DNA of 50,389 nucleotides from Gammaproteobacteria bacterium. Its GTDB lineage: Bacteria; Pseudomonadota; Gammaproteobacteria; Pseudomonadales; Azotimanducaceae. The notes under the pieces were generated by a model that saw only the letters and a program-made list of their open reading frames with translations, made no database searches and was not told where the DNA came from. The position numbers were made by a program, and so were the translations under genes. Where the stretch lies: assembly GCA_004357385.1 (NCBI GenBank), contig SMWF01000006.1, positions 1-50,389 of the forward strand, in the 5' to 3' direction. Shown piece after piece: positions 7,921 to 16,315 of this stretch; the stretch's first letter is position 1; each line of letters begins with the position of its first letter.

Positions 7921-8694
7921 ATGTCTGATATCGAAGTGGAACGCAAAGGAGAGGTCGAGTGGATTCGATTGAATCGGCCGGACCGGATGAATGCCTACGA
8001 TGCGGCGATGGCAGAGGAGTTGATCGATGCAATCCAGAACGCGGCTGACAGCGGGGTCATTGTCATCACCGGAAGCGGCCGCGCATTCTGTGCCGGTGGC
8101 TATCTGGCAGACTTGAGCGATCCCGACCCCATTGCGTTGCGACGGATGTTCTACGGCTCGCTGCAGGTCTACGAAGCGATCCGTATCAGCCCAAGGCCCG
8201 TCATCGCTGCCGTGAACGGTGCGGCGGCCGGGGGCGGCAACGAGTTGGTGGTTGCGTGCGATCTGGCGATCGCCGCCCAAAGCGCCAAGCTCGGCCAGAC
8301 CGGGGTGAAGATCGGTAGCGCACCGGTACTGGGCGGAACGAATTTCCTCGCCATGACGGTGGGTGAGAAGCGCGCCAAGGAAATTGCCTTCATGTGCCGA
8401 CGGTACACGGCTGCGGAAGCGCTCGACCTGGGCTGGATCAACGCCGTGGTTCCCGATGACGAACTCGAGAGCGAGGTCACCGCCTGGGCGAACGAGTTGC
8501 TGAAGATGAGCCCCAAGTACCTGGAGATCGCGAAGATCAGCTCGAACGTCTGGTGGAATCAATGCCGGGACAGCTACCTCAGCGGTCTGGGCATGCTGGT
8601 TCAGGCCATCGGCTCGCACGACATGCTGGAAGGCGCGCAGGCGTTCATGGAAAAACGCACCCCCCAATTCGAGGGGCGCGAGGCGCGAACGTGA
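7921..8694 (+). CDS. Crotonase-family enzyme, MenB/BadI-like
   Basis: A 257-residue crotonase-fold protein. The oxyanion-hole region AFCAGG is at residues 55-60 and NGAAAGGG at 99-106. At the position of the first catalytic glutamate of enoyl-CoA hydratases it has Gly128, inside GQTGVKIG (125-132). The second glutamate is present (Glu154 in AKEI). GQTGxKxG is the pattern of MenB and BadI, which make or break carbon rings in beta-keto acyl-CoAs, so ring hydrolysis is more likely than simple hydration. It is the first gene of the catabolic operon and overlaps the acyl-CoA dehydrogenase start by four bases (GTGA). Confidence 0.85.
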   Translation: MSDIEVERKGEVEWIRLNRPDRMNAYDAAMAEELIDAIQNAADSGVIVITGSGRAFCAGGYLADLSDPDPIALRRMFYGSLQVYEAIRISPRPVIAAVNGAAAGGGNELVVACDLAIAAQSAKLGQTGVKIGSAPVLGGTNFLAMTVGEKRAKEIAFMCRRYTAAEALDLGWINAVVPDDELESEVTAWANELLKMSPKYLEIAKISSNVWWNQCRDSYLSGLGMLVQAIGSHDMLEGAQAFMEKRTPQFEGREART

Positions 8695-9821
8695 GCTTCG
8701 AACTGGACGACGAGTATCTGGAGATTCAGTCCGAGGCGCGTGAGCTGGCGGCGTCGGTCGAAACCATTGCTGCGGAGGCGGATGCCTCGAACGTCATTCA
8801 TCCTGGCATTCTCGCCGCGCTGAGGTCCAGCAATCTCGGCGACCTCATGGTGACCGAGCAGTACGGCGGGCGGTTCCAGAAGATCGACCCGCTTGCGATC
8901 TGCGTCGTTCGAGAAGCGCTGATGGCAAGCTCGTCGCATCTCGATTCGCTGTTTGCGCTGCAGGGTATTGGTAGCTACGCGATTACGGTGGGCGGCACCG
9001 ACGAGCAGCGCGCCCAGTGGTTGCCTCGGGTTCGAGCCGTGGAGGTACTTCCCGCGCTGGCGCTGACCGAGCCCGATGCCGGTTCGGATTTGAAGGCTGT
9101 TACCACGTCACTCGTGGCGACCGCGGACGGACTGGTGCTACGTGGGACGAAAGCCTTCATATCCAATGCGGGTAGCGCCGGTTTCTACGTGGTGTTTGCG
9201 AAGGAGGGCGCCGGATTTTCGACGGTGCTCGTTCCAGCGGATGCCCCCGGAATATCTGTGACACCCACACCGGAGTTGATTGCCCCGCACGTGCTGGGAG
9301 ACGTGCGCTTCGATGACGTGCGGTTGCCGGAAGCCGCGCGCCTGGGGGAACCGGGCGCTGGCATGGAGCTGGTCCTCGCGACCCTGGGGATCTTCCGGGT
9401 GTCGGTCGCCGGGGCCGCGGTCGGGTTGGCCCAGGCCGCCCTGGAGGAGGCTGTCCGGCACACGCGAACCCGTATTCAGTTCGGGCGGCCCCTCGCCCGG
9501 CTGGGCCCTGTGGCGCAGATGCTCGCAGACTGCTGGACCGAGATCGAAATGGCGCGCCTGCTCGCCTACCGCGCCGCATCGCTGGCCCGCACCGATCCAG
9601 GGGCGACCCTGCAACATTCCTCCATGGCGAAGCTGGCGGCCAGCGAGATGGCGTCCCGGGTGGTGGATCGCTGCGTGCAGATGATGGGTCGCTTCGGATT
9701 GGTGCGAGACTCGAAGATTGAACGACTCTACCGACAGGCGCGCCCCATGCGGATCTATGAAGGTGCATCCGAAGTCTTGCGTCTGGGCATCGCCCGGCAA
9801 CTGACGGAAGACGTGGCGTGA
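8691..9821 (+). CDS. Acyl-CoA dehydrogenase
   Basis: A 376-residue FAD enzyme of the acyl-CoA dehydrogenase family, from the GTG at 8691 that overlaps the stop of the crotonase gene. The frame is open further upstream, but the homology starts here. The middle beta domain has LTEPDAGSD, and the C-terminal helical domain has RIQFGRPL and the catalytic-base segment YEGASEV near residue 360. It should introduce the alpha-beta double bond in a CoA thioester and pass electrons to ETF. Only one dehydrogenase gene is present, so it is probably a homotetramer, unlike the heteromeric steroid enzymes of actinobacteria. Substrate is unknown. Confidence 0.9.
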   Translation: MSFELDDEYLEIQSEARELAASVETIAAEADASNVIHPGILAALRSSNLGDLMVTEQYGGRFQKIDPLAICVVREALMASSSHLDSLFALQGIGSYAITVGGTDEQRAQWLPRVRAVEVLPALALTEPDAGSDLKAVTTSLVATADGLVLRGTKAFISNAGSAGFYVVFAKEGAGFSTVLVPADAPGISVTPTPELIAPHVLGDVRFDDVRLPEAARLGEPGAGMELVLATLGIFRVSVAGAAVGLAQAALEEAVRHTRTRIQFGRPLARLGPVAQMLADCWTEIEMARLLAYRAASLARTDPGATLQHSSMAKLAASEMASRVVDRCVQMMGRFGLVRDSKIERLYRQARPMRIYEGASEVLRLGIARQLTEDVA

Positions 9822-9882
9822 TCTGTCTGAACGAGGCACGCACCGGTATTGAGGAAATAGATTAGATTTTCGTGGTAACTAT

Positions 9883-11439
9883 ATGAATATAGGTAATATT
9901 CCTTCCAAATGGGCGAGCCTGGATCCGACCCGACCGGCCGTGGTCGACGTGCCGAACGACCGGCGCATCAATTATGGCGAACTGGACGAGCGGGTGCGGC
10001 GCCTGGCCAATGGATTGACCGATGACCTGAAGCTGGCCCGCGAAGCCCGGGTGGCAATCCTGTCGACCAATTGCATCGAATTTCTCGAGATCTACTACGC
10101 CTGCGCGCGCGCAGGGTTCATTGCGCAACCGCTGAACTGGCGGCTGGGCGTGCCGGAACTGGTCCGCATTCTTGCGGATGGGGAACCGACCGTGGTGGTC
10201 AGCGGGACGGAGTTTCGCGAGCAACGCGATGCCCTGCGCGAGCAGTGCAAGGTTCCCCATTGGCTGGAATACGGGGCGGACAGTGACGGCAGTTACGAGG
10301 CGTTGCTTGCCCACGCGTCCGATGCGGAACCTGCGGCTTCGGCCGAGGTGGGCAACGACGATCCGGTGCTGATCCTCTACACCGGGGGCACCACCGGCGA
10401 ATCCAAGGGCGCCTTGCACACCCACAAGAGCATCTACCAGGGCATGCTCAACCAGACGGTTGCGGAACGGATCATCGCCACCGACGTGTACATGCTGACC
10501 GGGCAGATGTTCCACATTCCAATCGCTCTGGCGATGAATTACATGGCGCACGGCTGTCCGCTGGTGCTGATCAACTTCGATGCGAAGCTGGCGCTCGAGG
10601 TGATCCAGCGGGAGCGGGTGTCGGCGTTTCTGGGCATTACCACGATGCTCAACTGGATGATGGCAGTGGACGACTTCGAGTCCTACGACCTCTCCAGCCT
10701 GCGCAATATCCAGTATGGCGGCGGACCGATGCCGGCCACCGTGGTGAAGGCGGCGCTGGAAGCATTTCCGTGCACGCTGATACAGGGCTATGGCCAGACC
10801 GAAGGGATGACCATGTGTTTTCTGTCCCAGGAGGACCATTTCGACGCGGTGAACGGCAACCATCCCGAACGCCTCAATTCGTGCGGGCGTGAAGGTTTCG
10901 TGACCTCGGTGCGGGTGGTTGATGAAACCGGAGAGCCCGTTCCCAAAGATGGCAACAGTACCGGTGAGATCGTGGTTCAGTCCGACGCCAACATGGTCGG
11001 CTACTGGCGCCGTCCCGAGCTGACGGCACAGACCATTCGAGACGGTTGGATGTGGACCGGCGACATTGCGACCTGGGATGAAGACGGCTACATCTTCATC
11101 GTCGATCGGTCCAAGGACATGATCATCTCCGGGGGCGAGAACATCTACTCCACGCAGGTCGAAGCGGCAATCCACAAACACGAAGCCGTGCTCGAAGCGG
11201 CGGTCATCGGGGTCCCCGACGAGGAATGGGGCGAAGCGGTCAAGGCGGTGGTGGTGTTGAAGCCCGGCATGACGGCGACCCAGCAGGAGATCATCGATTG
11301 CGCGCGGGAACACCTCGCCTCCTATCAGAAGCCGCGCAGCGTCGACTTTGTCGACAGCCTGCCGAAAGCGCCCACGGGCAAGATACTGAAACGGGAACTG
11401 CGTGATCCTTACTGGAAAAACCAGGATCGGAACGTATGA
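9883..11439 (+). CDS. Acyl-CoA ligase (FadD-like)
   Basis: A 518-residue AMP-forming ligase. The P-loop YTGGTTGESKG is at residues 166-176, followed by YGQTEG near 305, WTGDIA, the hinge SGGENIYSTQVE, and a standard A10 segment PTGKILKREL with the catalytic lysine near residue 507. It likely activates the acid consumed by this operon. The 61-base gap before it is AT-rich and has no clear ribosome site, so an internal promoter is possible. The next gene overlaps its stop by four bases. All canonical motifs are present, unlike the ligase at 5509-7170. Confidence 0.9.
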   Translation: MNIGNIPSKWASLDPTRPAVVDVPNDRRINYGELDERVRRLANGLTDDLKLAREARVAILSTNCIEFLEIYYACARAGFIAQPLNWRLGVPELVRILADGEPTVVVSGTEFREQRDALREQCKVPHWLEYGADSDGSYEALLAHASDAEPAASAEVGNDDPVLILYTGGTTGESKGALHTHKSIYQGMLNQTVAERIIATDVYMLTGQMFHIPIALAMNYMAHGCPLVLINFDAKLALEVIQRERVSAFLGITTMLNWMMAVDDFESYDLSSLRNIQYGGGPMPATVVKAALEAFPCTLIQGYGQTEGMTMCFLSQEDHFDAVNGNHPERLNSCGREGFVTSVRVVDETGEPVPKDGNSTGEIVVQSDANMVGYWRRPELTAQTIRDGWMWTGDIATWDEDGYIFIVDRSKDMIISGGENIYSTQVEAAIHKHEAVLEAAVIGVPDEEWGEAVKAVVVLKPGMTATQQEIIDCAREHLASYQKPRSVDFVDSLPKAPTGKILKRELRDPYWKNQDRNV

Positions 11440-11891
11440 GCGGTCTCCTCTCGGAGGGGCTGCTCGCCAACATCGGCAGGCAGGCGCCGCCGCGGACGGA
11501 ACTGGCCACCCGCCGGGACATTCGCAAATATTCGATTGCCACGGGCCAGCGGTTGCGCAAGTTCCTGGAGGGTGACGAAGCGCCGCCGATGTATCACGTC
11601 GCGCTGTTCTGGGACGTCGTGGAGTTGGATCAGTTGAGCCCCGACGGCGTCTCGATCGACGCGTTGCTGCCGAAGTTTCCGCTGGAACGCGCGATGGCCG
11701 GTGGCTTGAAAATCGACTACCACCAGCCGATTCTCGCTGAATCCTGGCTGACGGCACATCGCACGCTATCGGATATCTACGAAAAGGAGGGCCGCTCCGG
11801 GCCACTGATTTTCTATGAAGTGGTCATGGAAGTGGTCGGCGAAGACGGTCGTGCGGTGCTGACCGAAAAGACCACGAGGATCCTGCGGTGA
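11436..11891 (+). CDS. FAS1-like/MaoC N-terminal-type dehydratase subunit
   Basis: A 151-residue hot-dog-fold protein resembling the MaoC_dehydrat_N domain (PF13452), with features such as PPMYHVALFWD near residue 48 and an ETTL-like end (LTEKTTRIL). It lacks the catalytic Asp/His motif expected of a full hydratase. In two-subunit enoyl-CoA hydratases of this kind the N-terminal-type subunit pairs with a catalytic MaoC subunit. That partner is encoded directly downstream with a four-base overlap (GTGA). It should therefore form half of an enoyl-CoA hydratase acting after the dehydrogenase. Confidence 0.75.
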   Translation: MSGLLSEGLLANIGRQAPPRTELATRRDIRKYSIATGQRLRKFLEGDEAPPMYHVALFWDVVELDQLSPDGVSIDALLPKFPLERAMAGGLKIDYHQPILAESWLTAHRTLSDIYEKEGRSGPLIFYEVVMEVVGEDGRAVLTEKTTRILR

Positions 11892-12304
11892 GTCTGGTCG
11901 ATGTTTCCGTCGGCCAGACGCTGCCCGAGCGAGAATACACGCCCGACAACATCCAGTTGTTTTTCTACAACGCGGTGTTGTGGAACGCGCATCGCATCCA
12001 CTATGACTTGCCGTACGCGACGGACGTGGAGGGTTATCCGGGATTGGTCATTGCCGGACCGCTGTTGGGTGACTGGCTGACCCAGTGCGTGCTCGAGTGG
12101 CTGGACGCGGACGGCGCTCTCGTGCGCTTCGAATACTCCAACCGGCTCGCCTCTTACATTGGCGAAACGTTGACCGTGGGTGGCAGCGTAACGGCGGTGG
12201 ACACGGCAACCGGCGAGGTGGAGCTCGACCTGGCCGTGCGTAACGAGGCGGAGGAGATCATCACGCCAGGTACTGCGCGCGTGCGGTTCGACACGGGCCG
12301 ATGA
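11888..12304 (+). CDS. MaoC-like enoyl-CoA hydratase, catalytic subunit
   Basis: A 138-residue single hot-dog-domain protein with a GTG start overlapping the preceding gene. The hydratase signature is present: WNAHRIHYDLPYA near residues 32-45, followed by EGYPGLVIAGPL, typical of mesaconyl/itaconyl-type and steroid side-chain MaoC hydratases. Together with the preceding subunit it should add water to an enoyl-CoA. The small size of both proteins and their overlap imply a heteromeric enzyme, comparable in design to ChsH1-ChsH2 of mycobacteria. Confidence 0.82.
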   Translation: MSLVDVSVGQTLPEREYTPDNIQLFFYNAVLWNAHRIHYDLPYATDVEGYPGLVIAGPLLGDWLTQCVLEWLDADGALVRFEYSNRLASYIGETLTVGGSVTAVDTATGEVELDLAVRNEAEEIITPGTARVRFDTGR

Positions 12305-13467
12305 GCACCTTGCGCGGAGCGGTCGCAATCGTGGGTGCCGCGGATACGGTGGTTGGCAAAGTACCGCAGATGGGCCCCACCGAACTCTGGATCGACGCCG
12401 CGCTGGGGGCACTCGCTGACGCCGGGATCGACAAGAATGAAATCGATGGGCTGGTGACCTGCGATTCGATGGCCGAACCCTACATGTATCACGCCGAAGC
12501 GATGGCCGAGTATCTGCAGATTTTCCCGGACTACTGCATGGGGATCGGTGCCGGGGGAGGCACCGCCTTCGCCATTCTGCATCATGCGGCGTCGGCGATC
12601 GCCACGGGAATGTGCAAAACGGTCCTGATCAGCATGGCGGATAGTCTGCGCACCGGCCTGACCCGGGCCCAGGCGCAGGTGATGCAGTCCTCAACGGGGC
12701 ACAAACAGTTCGAGCAGCCCTATGGACTGCCGGTGCCAGCGTACTACGCGCTGATCGCCCGGGCTCACATGGATGCATACGGAACCACAGCGGAACAGAT
12801 GGCCGCGGTTGCGGTGTCGTGCCGGGCCCATGCGACGCTGAATCCCGCCGCCCAGATGCGCGATCCGATCACGGTCGCGGATGTGCTCGAATCGCGGCCG
12901 ATTGCGGACCCGTTGAATCTGCTGGATTGCTCGCTGGTGTCCGATGGCGGCGCCGCGATCGTCCTGACCGCGGCCGAACGGGCCGACGATTTCCCCCACC
13001 CGCCCGTGTATTTGCTGGGCGCGGGCGAGGGCCACGGGCACGAACACATCAGTCAGGCTCGCAGCCTGACCACATCGGCGGCCGTTGAATCGGGGCGGGC
13101 AGCGTTCGCCATGGCAGGTCTGGGCCCGGCGGACATCGATGTCGCGGGACTCTACGACTGCTTCACGCCGGTGGTGCTGATCGAGCTGGAGGATCTGGGG
13201 TTTTGCGCAAAAGGTGAGGGCGGCGCCTTTGTCGAGGGCGGCAACATCACGCTTGGAGGGGCGTTGCCCGTCAACACCCATGGGGGTCTGTTGTCCCATT
13301 GCCATCCCGGCAACCCGGGTTCGATGTTCCACCTCACGGAAGTGGTCAGCCAGTTGCGCGGCGCGGCGGGCGCCCGTCAGGTGCCCGATGCCCGGTTCGG
13401 TCTGGTGCATGCGCAGGGCGGCATCATGTCCAGCCATTGCACGCTGGTGTTGGGAACGGAGCGTTGA
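12301..13467 (+). CDS. Thiolase-fold protein, Ltp2-like (probable retro-aldolase)
   Basis: A 388-residue thiolase-superfamily protein of the lipid-transfer/SCP2-thiolase type. At the position of the nucleophilic cysteine the sequence reads GIGAGGGTA (residues 81-89) with glycine at residue 83, so Claisen-type thiolysis through an acyl-cysteine is not possible at that site. The C-terminal segments GLYDCFTP, NTHGG and SSHCTLVL are conserved-type elements. Such cysteine-less proteins next to DUF35 genes include Ltp2, a retro-aldolase that cleaves a beta-hydroxy acyl-CoA, so cleavage of the hydratase product is likely. ATGA overlap with the MaoC gene. The DUF35 partner follows two bases later. 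Confidence 0.85.
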   Translation: MSTLRGAVAIVGAADTVVGKVPQMGPTELWIDAALGALADAGIDKNEIDGLVTCDSMAEPYMYHAEAMAEYLQIFPDYCMGIGAGGGTAFAILHHAASAIATGMCKTVLISMADSLRTGLTRAQAQVMQSSTGHKQFEQPYGLPVPAYYALIARAHMDAYGTTAEQMAAVAVSCRAHATLNPAAQMRDPITVADVLESRPIADPLNLLDCSLVSDGGAAIVLTAAERADDFPHPPVYLLGAGEGHGHEHISQARSLTTSAAVESGRAAFAMAGLGPADIDVAGLYDCFTPVVLIELEDLGFCAKGEGGAFVEGGNITLGGALPVNTHGGLLSHCHPGNPGSMFHLTEVVSQLRGAAGARQVPDARFGLVHAQGGIMSSHCTLVLGTER

Positions 13468-13469
13468 CG

Positions 13470-13865
13470 ATGCTGAAGAATCTGCCCGTGCCGACCCCAC
13501 TGACGGCACCCTACTGGGAAGGCTGTCGGGCCGGGGAGCTGCGCATTCAGTATTGCCAGGTGTGCGAGCGTCATCAATTCTATCCACGCAGTGTCTGCGC
13601 GGAATGCCTGGGCAGCGTCGACTGGGTCGCGGCGTCCGGTAAGGGCGAGGTGGTTTCGTACACCGTGGTCAGGTTGGCGGTGTCCGAGGCGTATGCGGAG
13701 GAGGTGCCCTACGTGGTCGCGTTGATCCGGCTCGCCGAAGGACCGCAGTTGATGAGTCAGGTGGACTGCGAAATCGAGCAAATTGCCACCGGGCGAAGCG
13801 TCGAGGTGTATTTCGATGTCTGGAGTGACGAGGTGACGATCCCCAAATTCCGACTGGTGTCCTAG
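13470..13865 (+). CDS. DUF35 zinc-ribbon/OB-fold protein
   Basis: A 131-residue protein from the ATG at 13470. It has the rubredoxin-like zinc ribbon with two CxxC pairs (CQVC and CAEC, residues 29-46), then an OB-fold (GKGEVVSYTVV). DUF35 proteins bind acyl-CoA and form complexes with cysteine-less thiolase-fold proteins; in mycobacteria the DUF35 domain of ChsH2 is needed for Ltp2 activity. Here it is a separate gene, two bases after the thiolase-like gene, so it should be the obligate partner. It is the last gene of the operon and is convergent with an SDR gene five bases away. Confidence 0.88.
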   Translation: MLKNLPVPTPLTAPYWEGCRAGELRIQYCQVCERHQFYPRSVCAECLGSVDWVAASGKGEVVSYTVVRLAVSEAYAEEVPYVVALIRLAEGPQLMSQVDCEIEQIATGRSVEVYFDVWSDEVTIPKFRLVS

Positions 13866-13869
13866 TGTC

Positions 13870-14640
13870 CTAGAGCCCACCGGTCACGTAGAGACACTGT
13901 CCTGTTATCCAGCTTGCCGCGGGCGAGGCCATGAACACCACGGCTGCGCCAATGTCGACATCGCGGCCCAGACGGCCCAGGGGGATGCCAAGCTGCTTCG
14001 CCAGCTGCGGGTTCTCTGCCGGGTCGAGATGCGTGGATTCGATAAAATTTTCGGTTGGGATCGGTCCGGGTGCGACAGCGTTGACCCGGATGCCGGGTGC
14101 CAGTTCGACCGCCAGGGTGCTGGTCAGACTGTTCACTGCCGCTTTGGAGGCCCCGTAGGGCCCGTTCTTCAGTTGCGGACCCATCGCGGCGCGAGAAGAA
14201 ATGTTGATGATGACGCCGCCGTTCTCGCTCATGTGCTCCGTCGCGATGACGGCTCCCTGCCAGACCGAGGTCAGGTTCAGCGCGATCTGGGCGTCGAATC
14301 GGTCAGCGGGCGTGCGTGTGAGATAACGCGGCGTAGCATCCGGCAGCCCCCCGGCATTGCTTACCCAGATCGTCAGTGCGCCCAGCTCGGCAACGCATCG
14401 TTCGGCCAACCGGCTCAGCTGATCCGCCTCGGTTACGTCCGTGGGCACCGCAATCGCCCTGCGCCCCAGCGCCTCGACCTCCGCGGCCACCGCGGCGATT
14501 TCTGCTTCATTGCGCGCAGCTACCGCGACGTCGGCGCCGGCCTGGGCAAGGCTCAGCACGATGCCGCGCCCGATACCCTTGCCGCCGCCGGTCACGACGG
14601 CGACCTGGCCGTCCAGTTTGAATTGGTCGAGGACCTCCAT
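13870..14640 (-). CDS. Short-chain dehydrogenase/reductase
   Basis: A 256-residue classical SDR with TGGGKGIG near residue 17, SNAGG near 93, catalytic Ser in NISSRAA and the YGASK pair. The C terminus ends ITGQCLYVTGG, the usual FabG-like form. It is likely a beta-hydroxyacyl or alcohol dehydrogenase. It is on the opposite strand to the catabolic operon with only four bases between the stops, and is divergent from the EthD gene. It may belong to the same pathway, but this is inference from position alone. Confidence 0.9.
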   Translation of the reverse strand: MEVLDQFKLDGQVAVVTGGGKGIGRGIVLSLAQAGADVAVAARNEAEIAAVAAEVEALGRRAIAVPTDVTEADQLSRLAERCVAELGALTIWVSNAGGLPDATPRYLTRTPADRFDAQIALNLTSVWQGAVIATEHMSENGGVIINISSRAAMGPQLKNGPYGASKAAVNSLTSTLAVELAPGIRVNAVAPGPIPTENFIESTHLDPAENPQLAKQLGIPLGRLGRDVDIGAAVVFMASPAASWITGQCLYVTGGL

Positions 14641-14682
14641 ATAGTGACGAGGTTAACCGATACACAATGAAGAGGGGGTGCG

Positions 14683-15447
14683 ATGATTCGTTTGGTTTTT
14701 CTGCTGCGCCGCAAGCAGGGGATGTCGCTGGAAGAATTTCAGAACTACTGGCGTCACGAGCACGCTCCGCTGGTGGCAAGCCACGCACGACACATGAATG
14801 TCCTGCGTTACGTGCAGGTGCATGCGCTGGACGATCCGATGAACGATGCCATGGCTGCGGCCCGAGGTGGCATGGAACCGCGCTACGATGGAGTCGCCGA
14901 GCTGTGGTGGGACAGCGAAGAATCGTTGGGCGAGGCGATGGCCACGGCGGACGGAGAGCGCGCCATGGCGGAACTGCTCGAAGATGAGCAGCGATTCATC
15001 GATCTGCCCAACTCGCCGCTGTACTTCAACTATGAGTATCCCCAGGTCAATCCGACCCCGGAAAACATTGTCGCAACGCCACTCAGCACTGTGGTGAAGC
15101 TGTACTTTCCGCTGCGACAACCCGAAGGCCGCGACCTGAACGATGCCCAGCTCTACTGGCGCACCTCACATGGCCCGTTGATTCGCTCCCAGGCGCAAGC
15201 GCTCAGCATGCTTCGCTACATGCAGGTGCATCGTTTCGAGACGCCGCTGGAAGCGGCGATTCGGGAACCCCGCGGTACCATTGTCGAGCCCTACATGGGC
15301 CACGCGGAGGTCTGGTTCGACCGCGGCCTGCGGCGCCAGGGACCCGAAGCGGCGGCCGCCGGTCAGCGGGCGATTGACGATGAAGCGAAGTTCATCGATT
15401 TCGCTCGATCCGCCATGTGGATCGGTAAGGAGCATCCGATCATCTAG
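14683..15447 (+). CDS. Double EthD-domain protein
   Basis: A 254-residue protein made of two EthD-type ferredoxin-like (dimeric alpha+beta barrel) repeats. The first is at about 1-110 (MIRLVFLLRRKQGM, then FQNYWRHEHAPLV), the second at about 130-250 (VVKLYFPLRQPEG, then YWRTSHGPLI). Each has the W-R-x-x-H-x-P-L pattern of the family and a matching LRYVQVH/LRYMQVH strand. EthD proteins assist ether degradation and are found in steroid and aromatic clusters with unclear roles. In-gene duplication explains the size, twice that of EthD. A GAGGGGG ribosome site precedes the start. Confidence 0.85.
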   Translation: MIRLVFLLRRKQGMSLEEFQNYWRHEHAPLVASHARHMNVLRYVQVHALDDPMNDAMAAARGGMEPRYDGVAELWWDSEESLGEAMATADGERAMAELLEDEQRFIDLPNSPLYFNYEYPQVNPTPENIVATPLSTVVKLYFPLRQPEGRDLNDAQLYWRTSHGPLIRSQAQALSMLRYMQVHRFETPLEAAIREPRGTIVEPYMGHAEVWFDRGLRRQGPEAAAAGQRAIDDEAKFIDFARSAMWIGKEHPII

Positions 15448-15658
15448 CGCGCGGACCAAACGTGATGGAGATCACCATTCGAACTGCGTGAGTCGGCGAC
15501 CTTCGGCCGCATGACCGCTTCGATGGGTGTGGTGAGAACTGAATAACTGATTATTCGGGACGGGCAACGCAAAATTCCCTATGAAAGACCGTGTCCAGGT
15601 GTGACGCGGGTAGCGCACGCGGCTGCTGCGAGTATGCCGCGACTTAGGGATTTCAGAG
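15448..15658. other. Intergenic region before the OmpA-type gene
   Basis: About 210 bases with no supported gene. It has an AT-richer patch around 15538-15590 that could contain the promoter of the downstream two-gene envelope unit. I could not assign boxes with confidence and see no terminator with a T-run. Confidence 0.4.
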
Positions 15659-16315
15659 ATGTCGCGCTTACAGGTCCTGCTTACCGGCGCCGGAGCGCTG
15701 CTGCTGCTCATCGTAGCCTGCGCGGCGTTTTCCGTGCCGCGCATCGAGGCGGAGCTGGGTGGTCAGGTCAACGACGCAAAGGACCAGGCCGACTTTTTCT
15801 GGGTCAAGGTCGTGGCCGAAGGTCAACACATCACGCTGACCGGTACCGCGCCGGACTATGTTGCGCGGCAACGCGTGGCGGCCTTCGCGTTGCGGACCCC
15901 GGGCGTGACTCGCGTCGACAACCACATTCGCCTGGTAGGTGAATCTGGCACCTGTCAGCAGGAGTTCGACAACTTTCTGGCTTCACAACAGATCGAGTTC
16001 GCCACCGGCAGCGCGGTGATTGAACCCTCCAGCTACAGCCTGCTGGCGATGCTGGCTGCCATCGCGCGCAACTGTGAAGCGAACATCCAGGTTATTGGTC
16101 ACACCGATGGTGAGGGTGATCGCCGCCGGAACATTGCCTTGAGCCGCAAACGTGCCGCGTCAGTGAAGCTCTATCTGGTTCGTAGCGGGGTTCCCGATGA
16201 TCGGGTCGAAGCCCTCGGATATGGGGAATCACGGCCGATTGCTGACAATGCCACCGCGGAAGGCCGCGAACAGAACCGTCGCATCGAGATTCGAGTTGCA
16301 GGAATTAGGTCGTGA
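15659..16315 (+). CDS. BON and OmpA C-terminal domain envelope protein
   Basis: A 218-residue protein with one N-terminal transmembrane segment (about 8-28), a BON-like domain (about 45-95: VAEGQHITLTGTAPD, then PGVTRVDNHIRLV), and an OmpA-like peptidoglycan-binding domain (about 105-215). The peptidoglycan-binding residues are visible in GHTDGEG, then N-x-x-LS-x-x-RA, and NRRIEI at the end. It should sit in the inner membrane with the OmpA domain on peptidoglycan. The combination resembles ArfA of mycobacteria. It overlaps the following coiled-coil gene by four bases (GTGA), which suggests one functional unit. Confidence 0.88.
   Translation: MSRLQVLLTGAGALLLLIVACAAFSVPRIEAELGGQVNDAKDQADFFWVKVVAEGQHITLTGTAPDYVARQRVAAFALRTPGVTRVDNHIRLVGESGTCQQEFDNFLASQQIEFATGSAVIEPSSYSLLAMLAAIARNCEANIQVIGHTDGEGDRRRNIALSRKRAASVKLYLVRSGVPDDRVEALGYGESRPIADNATAEGREQNRRIEIRVAGIRS

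Noticed and set aside
9862..11805. 647-codon minus-strand open frame
   Set aside because: It lies antisense to the acyl-CoA ligase and hydratase subunit genes, is rich in His/Arg/Gly and has no protein-like domains. It is a shadow caused by high GC.
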